A program made the position numbers and the translations under genes. The notes beneath the pieces are model-generated. The model was not told the DNA's origin. It saw only the letters and a program-made list of their open reading frames with translations, and did no database searches. This document shows positions 18,814 to 29,117 of a DNA stretch of 55,114 nt, piece by piece. The stretch spans positions 1-55,114 of the forward strand of contig MPUH01000427.1 of the NCBI GenBank assembly GCA_001970955.1, written 5' to 3'. This stretch comes from Stentor coeruleus (Eukaryota > Ciliophora > Heterotrichea > Heterotrichida > Stentoridae). The first letter of the stretch is position 1. Every line of letters starts with the position of its first letter.

Positions 18814-19857
18814 ATGATAATTGATGATACTTATGGGATTAAAGAAAACGTTGAAGAAATACCCCCAATGCCTGCTGAAATAGAAAAAAACCAAATAGCA
18901 CTTTTGTCTCAGAAGTCGGGGTGGCTTAAAAAACAATCTAATGGAATTATTAAGAATTGGTCTTATAGGTACTTCGCTTTAGATGGATATAAACTTTACT
19001 ACTTTAAACTTCCATCTGACAAAATCCCAAAAGGTGTAATCAACTTTAACCAAATCTCAATAGACATGATAGCGAAACCAAGAGACTCACCAAAACAAAT
19101 AACCCTCAAACCAGTGAATTCAACTGAATCAATACTATTAAAAAGTTCTTTACGATCAGAACTTTCTGAATGGGCTTCAATTCTTTATCATACAATTCTC
19201 ACATCTCGTGGTAAGCAAAAAAAGTTAGCCGGACTCGGTAAAAAAGGTAAATTTTGGAAACATGAAAGAATTTCAAATAGTGAATTTATTGATCAAGCTG
19301 ATACAGGAGATATATTATTATTTAGAAGTCAAGATATAAGTTCAACAATTACAAGAGGTCTTATTGGTAGCAAATATGATCATGTAGCTTTTATTATAAA
19401 ATATGTATCAGGTAAAATTGGGATTTTAGAAGCTACAACTGCAGATGGAGTCGGTATTGTTCTTTGGAGTCATTATTTAGCTCATGATTGGCATACTTTA
19501 TCTGAAAGAATCATGTATAGACAACTTCAGGTTGAGAGGACTGATGAAATGATGATGAAACTTGAAGAATTTGTTAAAAAAGTTGAAGGGAAAAAATTTA
19601 AAATTTCTCCAGTTAAACTGTTGCAAAGGTCGAGCAGGGAAATGCCTGGGGAAGAAGATTCGTTTTTTTGTTCAGAACTTGTTGCTTCAGCTTATAAAGC
19701 TATGGGATTAATAAACCAGGATATTCCAGCTTCTGCCTACTGGCCTGGGGATTTTAGCTGTGATAAAAATCTGGATTTGATTGGTGCTATGCTTTCTAGA
19801 GAAATACTTATTGATTTTGATTTAGAACCCAATACTAACAGTTTTTTGAGTAGTTAG
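18814..19857 (+). CDS. PH domain fused to a permuted papain-fold (NlpC/P60, YiiX-like) domain
   Basis: 347 residues. A PH domain spans about 35-127 (SGWLKKQSNGIIKNWSYRYF at the start, the conserved Trp at 120 in the last helix). A second domain from about 160 has DTGDILLF, then YDHVAFI with His190, then EATTADGVG, and FFCSELVASAY with Cys286. His before Cys is the circularly permuted order of the YiiX/LRAT-like branch of the NlpC/P60 superfamily, which includes thiol peptidases and lipid acyl-transfer enzymes. Inference: the PH domain brings a Cys-His enzyme to phosphoinositide membranes. The substrate is unknown. No signal peptide, so cytosolic. Stop TAG. Confidence 0.8.
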   Translation: MIIDDTYGIKENVEEIPPMPAEIEKNQIALLSQKSGWLKKQSNGIIKNWSYRYFALDGYKLYYFKLPSDKIPKGVINFNQISIDMIAKPRDSPKQITLKPVNSTESILLKSSLRSELSEWASILYHTILTSRGKQKKLAGLGKKGKFWKHERISNSEFIDQADTGDILLFRSQDISSTITRGLIGSKYDHVAFIIKYVSGKIGILEATTADGVGIVLWSHYLAHDWHTLSERIMYRQLQVERTDEMMMKLEEFVKKVEGKKFKISPVKLLQRSSREMPGEEDSFFCSELVASAYKAMGLINQDIPASAYWPGDFSCDKNLDLIGAMLSREILIDFDLEPNTNSFLSS

Positions 19858-20351
19858 AAAGATAATAATTATAGCATAATAAAGTATTAGTTTTATTATA
19901 GGTTTAATTAAATTATCTAAATAACTTTAATTCAAACTTGCTATGTTGATTTATGTACACATACAATATTTCAATTCATCAAGTAATTCTTAATATACCC
20001 TAATTAGTTAGGAATTATCGCTTTACTATTATCCAAGCCTTGTAATATACCCTAATAATTCATCAAAACTAAATATATTTAAAAAACTAAACCTACACAA
20101 AAAATCCAAACATATTTTTCACAATAAACCAAAACAAATTTCTCCCAAAATACCAAAAATTTTATCTTCAAAACCCAAACGCATTAATCCTAACACCCAC
20201 TATTCCCTTCAAACCTCATCTCAAATCCTCTATCATTACCATCTCTCTTCAAACATCAATAAAAAGACAAAACCTCAACTTTTCTCATTTAAATCAATAA
20301 CAATCATCCCAGCCATTCTAATTGGAATTTAATTTAAATCAAATAATAAAA
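19858..20351. other. Intergenic, G-poor 5' flank of the CAP gene
   Basis: 494 bp between two plus-strand genes. From about 20045 to 20320 the + strand contains almost no G, an extreme example of the skew seen before other start codons here. Two ACCCTAAT boxes occur near 19996 and 20048. Confidence 0.5.
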
Positions 20352-21116
20352 ATGAAATCATATTCCGACCTAATTCAAGAGGTTTACAGAGAAATAAACA
20401 ATCTTAGAACCGATCCAACTACATTCAGCTCTCGTTTCGAAGCAGAACTCACAGCATTTAAAGCAAATAACGCAAAACACCGTAAGGGAGCAGTACCTGT
20501 GATGACTCGTGAAGGTATGAATGCGGCTGAAGAAGCACTAGCAGCAATAAAAAAAGCGACTCCTCTTGAAAACCTTCACTGGTCCGAAGGTTTGGCTCAT
20601 GCAGCACAAGCTCATTGTAATGATACAGGTGCTTTAGGGATAGTGGGCCATATAGGTAGTCGTGAGAATACTTTACAAGACCGCTTAGAAAAATTTGGTA
20701 AATGGAGTGACTGCATAGCAGAAGCTTTAGATTATGGCTCAGTTGATGGCTTTGAAGTAGTTTTAAGTTTCCTAGTTGATGATGGGCTTAAGACTAGACC
20801 TCATAGAAATGCACTGTTAAACCCTAGATTCAAAAGGATTGGAGTAGGTATGGGTCCTCATAGTGAATATAAAACAGTTGCCTCGGTTGTTTTTGCTGGA
20901 GAGTTTACAGATAAAGATGAAATTGAACCTGTAGAAGTGCCAACTGGAGGCATAAGCACAATAAATGAGGTTGAAAATTGGCTTGAAGGAGCTATTAAGA
21001 TGACCTGTGAGATCAGAAGTGAAACAGAAAACGGTGTCACTATAAAGAAAATCAAAAAGTATTGGGAAATGGGAGATGGTAGCACTCAGATTACTGAAGA
21101 AGTGATTGATACGTAG
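20352..21116 (+). CDS. CAP (SCP/PR-1) domain protein, cytosolic GAPR-1-like
   Basis: 254 residues from the first ATG at 20352 (MKSYSDLIQEVYREIN). The CAP domain covers about 5-200: ENLHWSEGLAHAAQAHCND with the active-site-like His, GHIGSRENTLQDRLEKFGKW, IAEALDYGS, HRNALLNPRFKRIGVGMG and FAGEF. These are the standard helices and cavity residues of the CAP superfamily. It lacks a signal peptide and the Cys-rich tail of secreted members, so it is nearer to intracellular GAPR-1-type proteins that bind membranes and sterols. A C-terminal extension of about 55 residues is unassigned. Stop TAG. Confidence 0.88.
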   Translation: MKSYSDLIQEVYREINNLRTDPTTFSSRFEAELTAFKANNAKHRKGAVPVMTREGMNAAEEALAAIKKATPLENLHWSEGLAHAAQAHCNDTGALGIVGHIGSRENTLQDRLEKFGKWSDCIAEALDYGSVDGFEVVLSFLVDDGLKTRPHRNALLNPRFKRIGVGMGPHSEYKTVASVVFAGEFTDKDEIEPVEVPTGGISTINEVENWLEGAIKMTCEIRSETENGVTIKKIKKYWEMGDGSTQITEEVIDT

Positions 21117-21189
21117 TTATTAGTATATTTAATCCTTCTATTCAAAACTAAATTATTGTGATGTTTATATTTGGATGTATTGATAAAAA

Positions 21190-22121
21190 TATATATCACA
21201 AGAATCACTTATGCTGATATTTGACACAAATTAAATGCTCGCAGTTCAAAATTTTCTTACTAGTTTCAGTATTTATAAAATTAACATTGGAACTGCAATA
21301 TATTCTGTATTTTTTCTTGGATTTCAGTTAGTTATGTATTCAAAGTTTCATTCGCGTCTGAATATTTTTTTATACTAACTTGAAGATTCTCCTTAGGTGC
21401 AGGTTAAGTCTGATGGATAAAAGGGATTTTCAGCCATCTTACAAGATTCGCTCTTGAAAATTTTTATTTGATAATTATCTCTATGATAAAGTTCCTCTAT
21501 TTCATCGTAGCAGCTTTTACATAAGTTTTATATTTGTATTTGTATTTTCTATTGAACCCAACTATACACTGCTTGCAAGAATATGGAAATTTTACTGTAT
21601 CTCGTCTGTGATCTCTATGATCATGCCAATAATTACATAACACTTTGTTGTGAATGACTAGGATTTTGCATTAAAAGTTTAAAAAAGTATCAAGTGCAAA
21701 TACGCTTTCATCTTTTTTTGGTTCTTCAGGTTTATTTTTCGGCTCTGTTGATATAAAACTCAGAGAAGGAATTCTTAAATCATCATAGGCATAATAGCAT
21801 AAATATCCTAATTGCTTATATTTATTATTAACAATAGAGTATTGACGTAATTTTTTTTTATAAAGCATTGGATAATAATTGATTTCTTCAGAACTCTAGA
21901 CAAATTTTTGATATGCAAGCTTTTGTGATATAGTTCCAAATATCATAATATAATCTTTGAGACATATATAAAGATTTATTTTTGTATCATAATATCATCG
22001 ATTTCTTCATCTGTTTTTGTTTAATACAAATCCTTGTGTTCTTTTTTTTAAAATACCTTAAAATTGTGTTGTTTTCAGTAACATATTCAGCTCTTTTCAT
22101 AGTCTAATCTTCATGTTTCAT
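21190..22121 (-). pseudogene. Decayed gene with Cys/His-rich segments
   Basis: The minus strand reads as protein in successive blocks separated by stops and frame changes: an ATG at about 22121, a block ending ISKICLEF near 21890, an open block 21671-21868, then in the same frame beyond one TAA a block with LCNYWHDHRDHRRD and YSCKQC (about 21500-21670), a shifted block with KSESCKMAENPFYPSD (about 21395-21490), and NCEHLICVKYQHK near 21210-21245. No 15- or 16-nt GT...AG segment removes the stops. The Cys and His clusters suggest a former zinc-binding protein. The family is not identified. Confidence 0.45.
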
Positions 22122-22268
22122 ATTTTTTATTTATTATTAGTCTAAAAGTTCATATGAAAAACTATAATATTAGATTAAAGTAAAACTTATATAAAGAAAT
22201 GATAATATTAAGATTTTTGATATAATCCTTGTAGGATATAACTAAAGAAACTCTTGAAATAATTAGAA

Positions 22269-22901
22269 ATGGTAAAACTTATATAGGCCAATATATTCTC
22301 GTACCATGGGGGTTCGATGATAGGTATGAAAGGCAAAGACTGCGTAGCAATTGCAATGGACCGGCGTTTGGGAGCTCAATACAAAACTGTGAGTACAAAT
22401 TACCAGAGAGTTTTCCAAATGACTGACAAAACTATTGCAGGGTTTATTGGTCTAGGAGGAGATATTCAGACTTTAGCAGCTGAGCTTAGAGCAAAACTCA
22501 ACCTATACAGTCTTAAAGAAAACAGGCAAATCTCTCCTGAAACTTTATCTTGGATGTTGGCTGCCCTTCAATACAAACGTCGCTTTTCTCCATACTTCAT
22601 TGAGCCTTTAGTAGCAGGTCTTGATGATAAAAACCAGCCATACCTTTCAACAGCTGATTCTATAGGCTGCATGTGTGATAAGGATGGGTTTTTCTGTATT
22701 GGCACCGGTTCTGAAAACATGTTGGGGATATGTGAGAGTTTTTACAAAGACGATTTGGAATCAGAAGATCTGTTTGAAGTCATTTCTCAGTGTTTATTAT
22801 CAGGATTAGACCGAGATGCCTTTTCTGGTTGGGGAGCAGTAATTTATATGATCACTCCTGCAGGAATTACAGCCAAAACCTTAAAAGCAAGAATGGATTA
22901 G
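22269..22901 (+). CDS. PSMB3: Proteasome subunit beta type-3, intron directly after ATG
   Basis: Exon 1 is only the ATG at 22269-22271. The 15-nt intron GTAAAACTTATATAG (22272-22286) follows, then exon 2 at 22287-22901. The spliced product begins MANIFSYHGGSMIGMKGKDC, matching the YNGGAVMAMKGKNC start of human PSMB3, and has 205 residues, the same length. Further family blocks are RAKLNLYSLKENRQI, YFIEPLVAGLD, GMCESFYKDDL-type and the ending ITAKTLKARMD. Like other beta3 subunits it lacks the catalytic N-terminal Thr and is a structural member of the 20S core. Stop TAG. Confidence 0.97.
22272..22286 (+). other. 15-nt intron between the ATG and codon 2 of PSMB3
   Basis: GTAAAACTTATATAG. If retained, translation gives four codons then TAG. 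Removal restores the family N-terminus. Confidence 0.95.
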
Positions 22902-23205
22902 TTAATAGAATAGAAAAATGAGTTGCTTAAAAGGTTGTAAGAATTTTTTTGAGCATTTTGTGGTAGCTCAATGATGTGATTTTGTAGTAATATTTGAGTT
23001 TACTTGAAAGGATTTTTTCTTAAATCACTATAAACTTTTATCCATAAGTAGTTGCCTATTTATCATAACCCTTTAGTAAACCCTAATAGTTTTAACACAA
23101 ACTCAATAATCCTCATAAAATTTTAAACATAAAAAAAATCTTATCTTTTACAATAATTATCGTAAAAGCATCTATTTAGATAAAATAAACTCTAATACTA
23201 GTGAA
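22902..23205. other. Convergent intergenic region
   Basis: 304 bp between PSMB3 and the TMEM131-like gene. C-poor up to about 23020, then G-poor, so the skew switches midway. Nothing else is seen. Confidence 0.45.
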
Positions 23206-26200
23206 TTAATCTTCAGTCAATTCAGCCAGACTTGCTGATTCTTGATCAGAACTAAACCCAAACAATAAACTGCTTTTTTTATAAGAGTCAATAAAAAAGT
23301 CCTCTTCAGGTTCAACACTCAGACTTTCTGAACTTTCCTTTGGCTTTGGTGCCGGATCATCAGAAACCGCTCTAACTTTTTTCATCGGGTTTTCAAATGT
23401 TGAATTTTTCTCATTAACAGGTGATGGGCATACAAGAGGTGAATTAACTGAAGGTTTTCCTATACGTTTTTCCATAAGCAATTTATTTGTTGCTATGATC
23501 TCTGGAACTTGTACCATATGCTTTTGAGTCTTTAAATTCTCAGCATTTTCTATTATAGTATTTGCTAAATTACGTCTGATTTTAGTTTTTTTCCTAGATT
23601 TTGGGGGTTGGATAATTCCAACTATCTCTGTTGTTTCTTCAGTTTTTTCAGTTTCTATTGGAACTGTTGGAATTTCTTGGGTCTGGGCAAAGAAAATAGG
23701 CTGAGAGTATTTTTTGCAAAAGAAAACCCCAAAAGTTATTTCAGGATAATCTTTTGTGCTCTTACTTCTATAATGTATTTTTTTATCAAATTGATCATAT
23801 TTAATCAATAGCACCAAAACTACAATAATACAAGCTATGGTTGCGATAAGTGCTTCATCTCCACAACTAGCTGCAAAGACATTTAAATTAAAATCTTCAG
23901 GAAGTTTAGATTCAACTGTAATACTAAAACGTCCTGTTGATGTGAACACCTGTAATTCCGCATTTCTATTAGCAAAAGATTTTGCAGGATTATAATACAT
24001 TTGCACGCTAATCCCTTCTTGCGAGCCTAAAATAAAACTTCTATTACATTCAATCAATATATACCCCTCAAACTCACAAACATCTCCTTCAAAAGAAATC
24101 CCTTGAATCTCAGCATCAATATTCCCCACATTTTGCAATTCAAAACTTCTGACAAATATTGGTGATATTATTGAAGGGCCTCCAGTTAAAAACTTACTCA
24201 TTTCATCAGAAGTTATATCAAAAATAAGTTTATGTTGCTCTTTTCTTAAGGATGTTTTATGTACAACATATTCTTTTCCATTATAAAAATAAATAGTTCT
24301 TTTCATAAATGCAAGTTTTGAATATGCAACATTTGTATGAATATTCATTGTTTCAATAAGCGTATAGTTATTTCTGAGTATAAAAGATAGATTGTGTAAA
24401 CCTTGGGATAAAGGTTGAAAATATATTGGCCCAATAACTTTACTTGTTTTTGGAGGAATAAGAATAGTATTTTTACCTCCTATGAAATATGATTGAGATG
24501 CTTGCCATGTGTTTTGAGAAGATTTAAATTCTTCGTTTTGGGTTTTGAGAAGGTTTGAGTAACTGACATCATCTTTAGGGTTTATAACAGAGAGGATTTT
24601 TTCTAATAAGGATTGGTCTTGTAAATTTAATTCTTGTGATCGTCTTGGACGTTTTTCAGTTGCATGTTTAATTAAAGGTATTTCTTCAGTAGGTTTTATT
24701 ATGCATTCCCTTCTTTTAAGTCCTGTATCATATTCATTGTTAACGTTCTCAAACTCGTCATCAACGTAGTTTTGATGTAAATACTGACTTGAACAGTCAA
24801 ATTTTTTAAGTTCAGTTTGTAGGAAGTCTGGAGCAGCGAGTAGTTGGGCCATTATTGGTACCTGCAAAGGGTTATAAACTTTCAAATAACTTGTACAAGT
24901 TTCATCAATGCTGCAATAATCGAAATTCGGCCATATGTCAATCTCCATCTGAGGTTTTTTAAAGCCAATAAATACAGGGACTTCAATTTTCCCAGCAACA
25001 TCTGTAGTTACTACAATACTTCCTACCTTTTCCCCATCTTCCCATATCCTCTGAAGCTGATTCCAAGTCCTAGCTTCTCCATAAGTCAAATATTTATTCC
25101 AATCAATAATAATCTCATTCTTTTTACTATATAAGATCTTTACTTTCCCTATAACTTGCTCTTTATCTGGTAGGACAAGTTCTTTTGTAGTTTCAAAAGT
25201 TAAACTATCAACAGGAGAAGATATTGACTGTATATGTACTGGGACTGGGAAATTATTAGTAAAATATATTAATTGCTCTTTAGTAGTCCCTGGAACTACT
25301 TCACCAAAGTAAATTGATTTAACTTTTCCATATCCAGGTACAGCAGATAAATGTGCTGTTATGAAAAATGAACCAATTGAAGTATGGAATATAACTGGGT
25401 TAAACAAAGATCTATCACCTTTTATAACTATTGCAAATTCAAGTGAGTCCTGGGCATAGATTGTATTACGTTTAGGCATTTCAATTTTTGAATGGGGAAT
25501 TGACTCTATTAAATCAATAACTACATCGAATCTGTTTGAGTTTTTTATTGACAACTTTACTGTTATAGAGCTTTCATAAGATATATAACCCAATTCTAAT
25601 GGGCCGTATATGTTTTCATAAACCCCTTTGACTAAATGTGCAAATGATAACACAGGGTCTTCTATTCTTATATAAGATTGAATAATACCGATATTTGTGT
25701 GGAATTTTACTAGTTGATAGGATGACTGTTTACCTAAAACCATGACTTTAACTTTGCTTTCTTCATTAGAAAAGAGCTTTTCTGGGTTTGAAATGTTCAA
25801 AGCCCCTGTGAAAGTTTGGATGTTTTTAATATGCAAATCATGACCAAGATAGTTTGTTACAGGGACATTATAAATCATATGATTGTATGGATTATAAACT
25901 AAAGGAACAGCTGATATTTCTAATATAGATAAAGTTGAAGTAGCTGTGCATTCTATAATATAAATTTTATCATTACTTCTAAGCTCGATAGCTCCAGTAT
26001 AAAACCCTTCGTTTTTCATATGGAACCTAACTTTCCCTATAATGAATTTATCGCTATGCGCTGGGACAATTTTGTTGTCAAAAGACACTTCAAAAACCGA
26101 TGACATACTTTTTAGACTTTGGATCTTAAAACTGTTTTTAGAAGGATTTTTTACGATTATATCCATATAATACTTCCTATCATAAGTGTTTAAAATACTG

Positions 26201-26973
26201 AAACTTATAGTTTTTGGGACGTTTAGACCTTGGTTTAATACTTTGACATAAATAGGCAATATGAATTTATTTGCATGAAATTGGATTTCTAATGAAGTTT
26301 TATATTCCCCTTGCTGAGAAAAGTACGCCCGCAAGGTACAGATTTCCCCTTTTGAATGTCCTAATATAGGCATGCTTTTTTTTTCAACAGACACATCTTT
26401 GTCTTGAACTTTTAAAGAAATCACTTCTAAAAGGTCATTAAAAGGGTTGTCAATAATTAAATCAAATACCCCATATGTACCTTGTATGTACTCTATATTC
26501 ACTGTTTGAAGGTTAAAGCCTGATTCTTCTCCAATACCTTGAAGATAGTAAATTAAAGTTTCTGTTTCAGTACACAATACTAAATAATCACTTCTTATGC
26601 CGATTGCTGTTGGTGTAAAGAGGATATCAAGCTTGACTGGCGACATATATTTTTGCTTTAATTTGGGCAGTTGCTTTATAGAGAAATCGGGTGATACTAG
26701 AGATATGTATTTTAACACTGTTTCTGATTTAGACATTGGAACTGTTAGGAGCATTGATGTTGGTTCGAATAAGAATACAGGGCTTGGCCAATTCATTTTC
26801 AACAGTATTGGAGTTTTAGACAAATAATCAGATAGATGAGCATCTTTGCTCTGAAGAATATTTAGTAGCGCACGAGTTTCTTTGTTGATCTCACTCGAAG
26901 GTGTAGGAGATTTCAAAGTACTCGTCGCCACAATTTGAATCACTATGAATACTACTAATCGATACAAACCCAT
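23206..26973 (-). CDS. TMEM131: TMEM131-like type I membrane protein
   Basis: 1255 residues. An N-terminal hydrophobic stretch (LYRLVVFIVIQIVATST) acts as signal peptide. A very long lumenal region made of Ig-like/PapD-like beta domains follows, with the TMEM131-style passage KFILPIYVKV near residue 235 and repeats of the type VTNYLGHDLHIKNIQ. One transmembrane segment lies at about 1040-1057 (EALIATIACIIVVLVLLI), then a 198-residue cytosolic tail with basic patch RKKTKIRR and acidic end. In animals TMEM131 helps export secretory cargo, its lumenal PapD-like domain binding procollagen and its tail binding TRAPP. Here a role in ER-to-Golgi cargo handling is inferred. Identity rests on domain order and weak motif similarity. 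Confidence 0.7.
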   Translation of the reverse strand: MGLYRLVVFIVIQIVATSTLKSPTPSSEINKETRALLNILQSKDAHLSDYLSKTPILLKMNWPSPVFLFEPTSMLLTVPMSKSETVLKYISLVSPDFSIKQLPKLKQKYMSPVKLDILFTPTAIGIRSDYLVLCTETETLIYYLQGIGEESGFNLQTVNIEYIQGTYGVFDLIIDNPFNDLLEVISLKVQDKDVSVEKKSMPILGHSKGEICTLRAYFSQQGEYKTSLEIQFHANKFILPIYVKVLNQGLNVPKTISFSILNTYDRKYYMDIIVKNPSKNSFKIQSLKSMSSVFEVSFDNKIVPAHSDKFIIGKVRFHMKNEGFYTGAIELRSNDKIYIIECTATSTLSILEISAVPLVYNPYNHMIYNVPVTNYLGHDLHIKNIQTFTGALNISNPEKLFSNEESKVKVMVLGKQSSYQLVKFHTNIGIIQSYIRIEDPVLSFAHLVKGVYENIYGPLELGYISYESSITVKLSIKNSNRFDVVIDLIESIPHSKIEMPKRNTIYAQDSLEFAIVIKGDRSLFNPVIFHTSIGSFFITAHLSAVPGYGKVKSIYFGEVVPGTTKEQLIYFTNNFPVPVHIQSISSPVDSLTFETTKELVLPDKEQVIGKVKILYSKKNEIIIDWNKYLTYGEARTWNQLQRIWEDGEKVGSIVVTTDVAGKIEVPVFIGFKKPQMEIDIWPNFDYCSIDETCTSYLKVYNPLQVPIMAQLLAAPDFLQTELKKFDCSSQYLHQNYVDDEFENVNNEYDTGLKRRECIIKPTEEIPLIKHATEKRPRRSQELNLQDQSLLEKILSVINPKDDVSYSNLLKTQNEEFKSSQNTWQASQSYFIGGKNTILIPPKTSKVIGPIYFQPLSQGLHNLSFILRNNYTLIETMNIHTNVAYSKLAFMKRTIYFYNGKEYVVHKTSLRKEQHKLIFDITSDEMSKFLTGGPSIISPIFVRSFELQNVGNIDAEIQGISFEGDVCEFEGYILIECNRSFILGSQEGISVQMYYNPAKSFANRNAELQVFTSTGRFSITVESKLPEDFNLNVFAASCGDEALIATIACIIVVLVLLIKYDQFDKKIHYRSKSTKDYPEITFGVFFCKKYSQPIFFAQTQEIPTVPIETEKTEETTEIVGIIQPPKSRKKTKIRRNLANTIIENAENLKTQKHMVQVPEIIATNKLLMEKRIGKPSVNSPLVCPSPVNEKNSTFENPMKKVRAVSDDPAPKPKESSESLSVEPEEDFFIDSYKKSSLLFGFSSDQESASLAELTED

Positions 26974-28658
26974 TTATTTTTATATGGGTATTATTTCACC
27001 TAACTAAGAATACATTCATAGTTTTAGACCTAAAGAAATATAGAATATTATAAAGCTATTATTTTATATAATAAAAGATCATTGCTTATGAATTATGCTG
27101 ATTTGTATGTTTAATAATTTTTTATTAAAGTTTAAATCTTTGAATTTTTGGGTGAGTTTTTACTTGTAGCGATGTTTGAATTAGAATGATTTGTGTATAG
27201 GATTTTGTAAAATAAACAATTATTTTGATTTAAAGGAAGAGATAAATGAAGCTTTTGGTAGAAATAATACGAATTTTAAGGGAAAGTGATAGTTTTCAAT
27301 ATTGCTTTGACTCTATTTATAGGATCAAACACGTATGTTCTTAGAATAAAATTCGAAAAATGGATATGATTAATAAAACCAAGTACAAATTAGATATTTA
27401 AAATATAATATAATAGTTTTTATGATTATAGGTAAATAGACTCGTAAAAGTTTATGATTATTAATGTAGTTTTATCAGACGAAATAATATTTTTTAAGTT
27501 TTTGTATTTGTATTTGTGTTGTAAATAGCTTGATTATTCAAAAGAATTTGATTAGAGAGATTTCTAATTTTACCTCGAAGTTATGGAAACGATAATGCAT
27601 ATTCTTACGGAGCGAAATGATATTTTATTATAATATAATAAATCATTCTATGTATTTTTATAAATATATAAACTAATAAAACTCTTGATTTCTTTTTTCA
27701 GGAAAAACATTAAGATATGTGAGAATGGAAATATTTGGATAGAAAAATCTCTGAAATACTGAATAAATATTAGGAAAACAATTTCTTTCAATTTTCACTT
27801 AAAATTACTAAAATGGTTCAATACTCAATATATGGGCTTTATGATTCTCGGAAATCTTAATAATTTGAATGATTACTGTTTTATGATCATGGAAACTCAT
27901 ATTTGGCATCAATTCAATAAGATTTTATTGTGATATGCATTGATCATTAAATATAGTTTAATCTGGCTTTATAATTCTTCTGGTTTTTTCAGTCAGAGCA
28001 AGTTTACTTCTGCTTTAAATTTTCTCAAATGAATTAGTTCTCAGATTCCCTCAATTTATTCTACAAAAATCCAGACTTATAGGAACTTAATATTTTAACT
28101 TAACATTAGTTTTTTCCAGGTAAGTATTTATCTATCAAAACTATTTCTTCTACACAACAAATACAATAATTATTTTAATCCAATAAATTAAAATTTGTTA
28201 GAATTCTAAATATTTCGAGTTATCTACTAATATTCCAAATCATAAAACAAATGCAAATTTATCAAAATTTTAGATTTACTCATAAAAGTTCTAAACTATT
28301 ATTCAGAAGTTAAACTTTATATATAAATATTTATTTCATTTGAAAAGCCTGCTTGGATTTTTGTTAAGTATTAAATTAAAAAAAACTACTTCTATAAACA
28401 TAGATAAAATATATCATATGATTTCAGGTATTTTGATTTTTTAAATGCCTAAACTTCTATGATCTTTTTTTTTCTAACAGAAACATCCAAAACTGTTTTC
28501 CCGAATAAATTCCTATCATTAATTACCACCCAAAAATTATAATAAAAATAAAAATCCGCCATGAAAAACATTTTTTCTAACCCATCACACATTTTCCCCC
28601 AAATTATAAAATATGCAACTTCTCCATATATAATCACATAATGTTAATAATTATTAAT
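26974..28658. other. 1.7-kb intergenic region without a convincing gene
   Basis: The largest gap in the window, between two divergent genes. The left side (5' flank of the TMEM131-like gene) is G-rich/C-poor on +, and the right side before the thioredoxin gene is G-poor. Short open stretches at about 27920-28080 look no better than chance. No repeat, tRNA or hairpin cluster was found. Confidence 0.45.
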
Positions 28659-29093
28659 ATGGCTTTTCTTGGTAAAATCCTCCACTCAAAAGCTGGTAAT
28701 GTTTCCACAAGCATTCTAACATTTAAATCCCCTCTTTTATTATACTTTTCTGCTAGCTGGTGTCCACCATGCAGGTCATTCACCCCAATTTTATCTGAAT
28801 TTTATAACAAAGTTAACTCCCCGAAGAAGCAATGCGAGATTATCTTTAGCACTTTTGATGAAACAAAGGAAGATTTCAACAATTATTACGCGAAAATGCC
28901 ATGGCTGACTATCCCATTTGAAGATAAAGATATAGTAATAAATCTAGCTAAGCAATTTGAGATTGAATCAATACCAACTTTGGTGTTGATTGATGAAAAA
29001 GGGAATGCAATTAGTAAAAACTGTAGACATGAAGTAAGTGACAAGGGAGTAGACGCTTTGTATTCCTTTAAATTGCTTTTATCTAAAAATTAG
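28659..29093 (+). CDS. Thioredoxin-fold protein (nucleoredoxin/tryparedoxin-like)
   Basis: 144 residues from ATG at 28659 (MAFLGKIL); an ATG 18 nt upstream is also in frame, but the inner one fits the family start. The redox motif WCPPC lies at residues 34-38 in FSASWCPPCRSFTPIL, and the cis-Pro loop is in IESIPTLVLID. The DETKEDFNNYYAKMPWLTIPF segment is the insertion typical of nucleoredoxin and tryparedoxin rather than classical thioredoxin. It should reduce protein disulfides in the cytosol. Its stop (TAG) is 24 bp from the stop of the convergent PABP gene. Confidence 0.92.
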   Translation: MAFLGKILHSKAGNVSTSILTFKSPLLLYFSASWCPPCRSFTPILSEFYNKVNSPKKQCEIIFSTFDETKEDFNNYYAKMPWLTIPFEDKDIVINLAKQFEIESIPTLVLIDEKGNAISKNCRHEVSDKGVDALYSFKLLLSKN

Positions 29094-29117
29094 TATGCAT
29101 GAAATTTATTTTACAAG

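Noticed and set aside
28449-28637. 62-codon minus-strand frame before the thioredoxin gene
   Set aside because: Lies in the G-poor 5' flank and its residues (Phe, Tyr, Ile, Lys) follow base composition.
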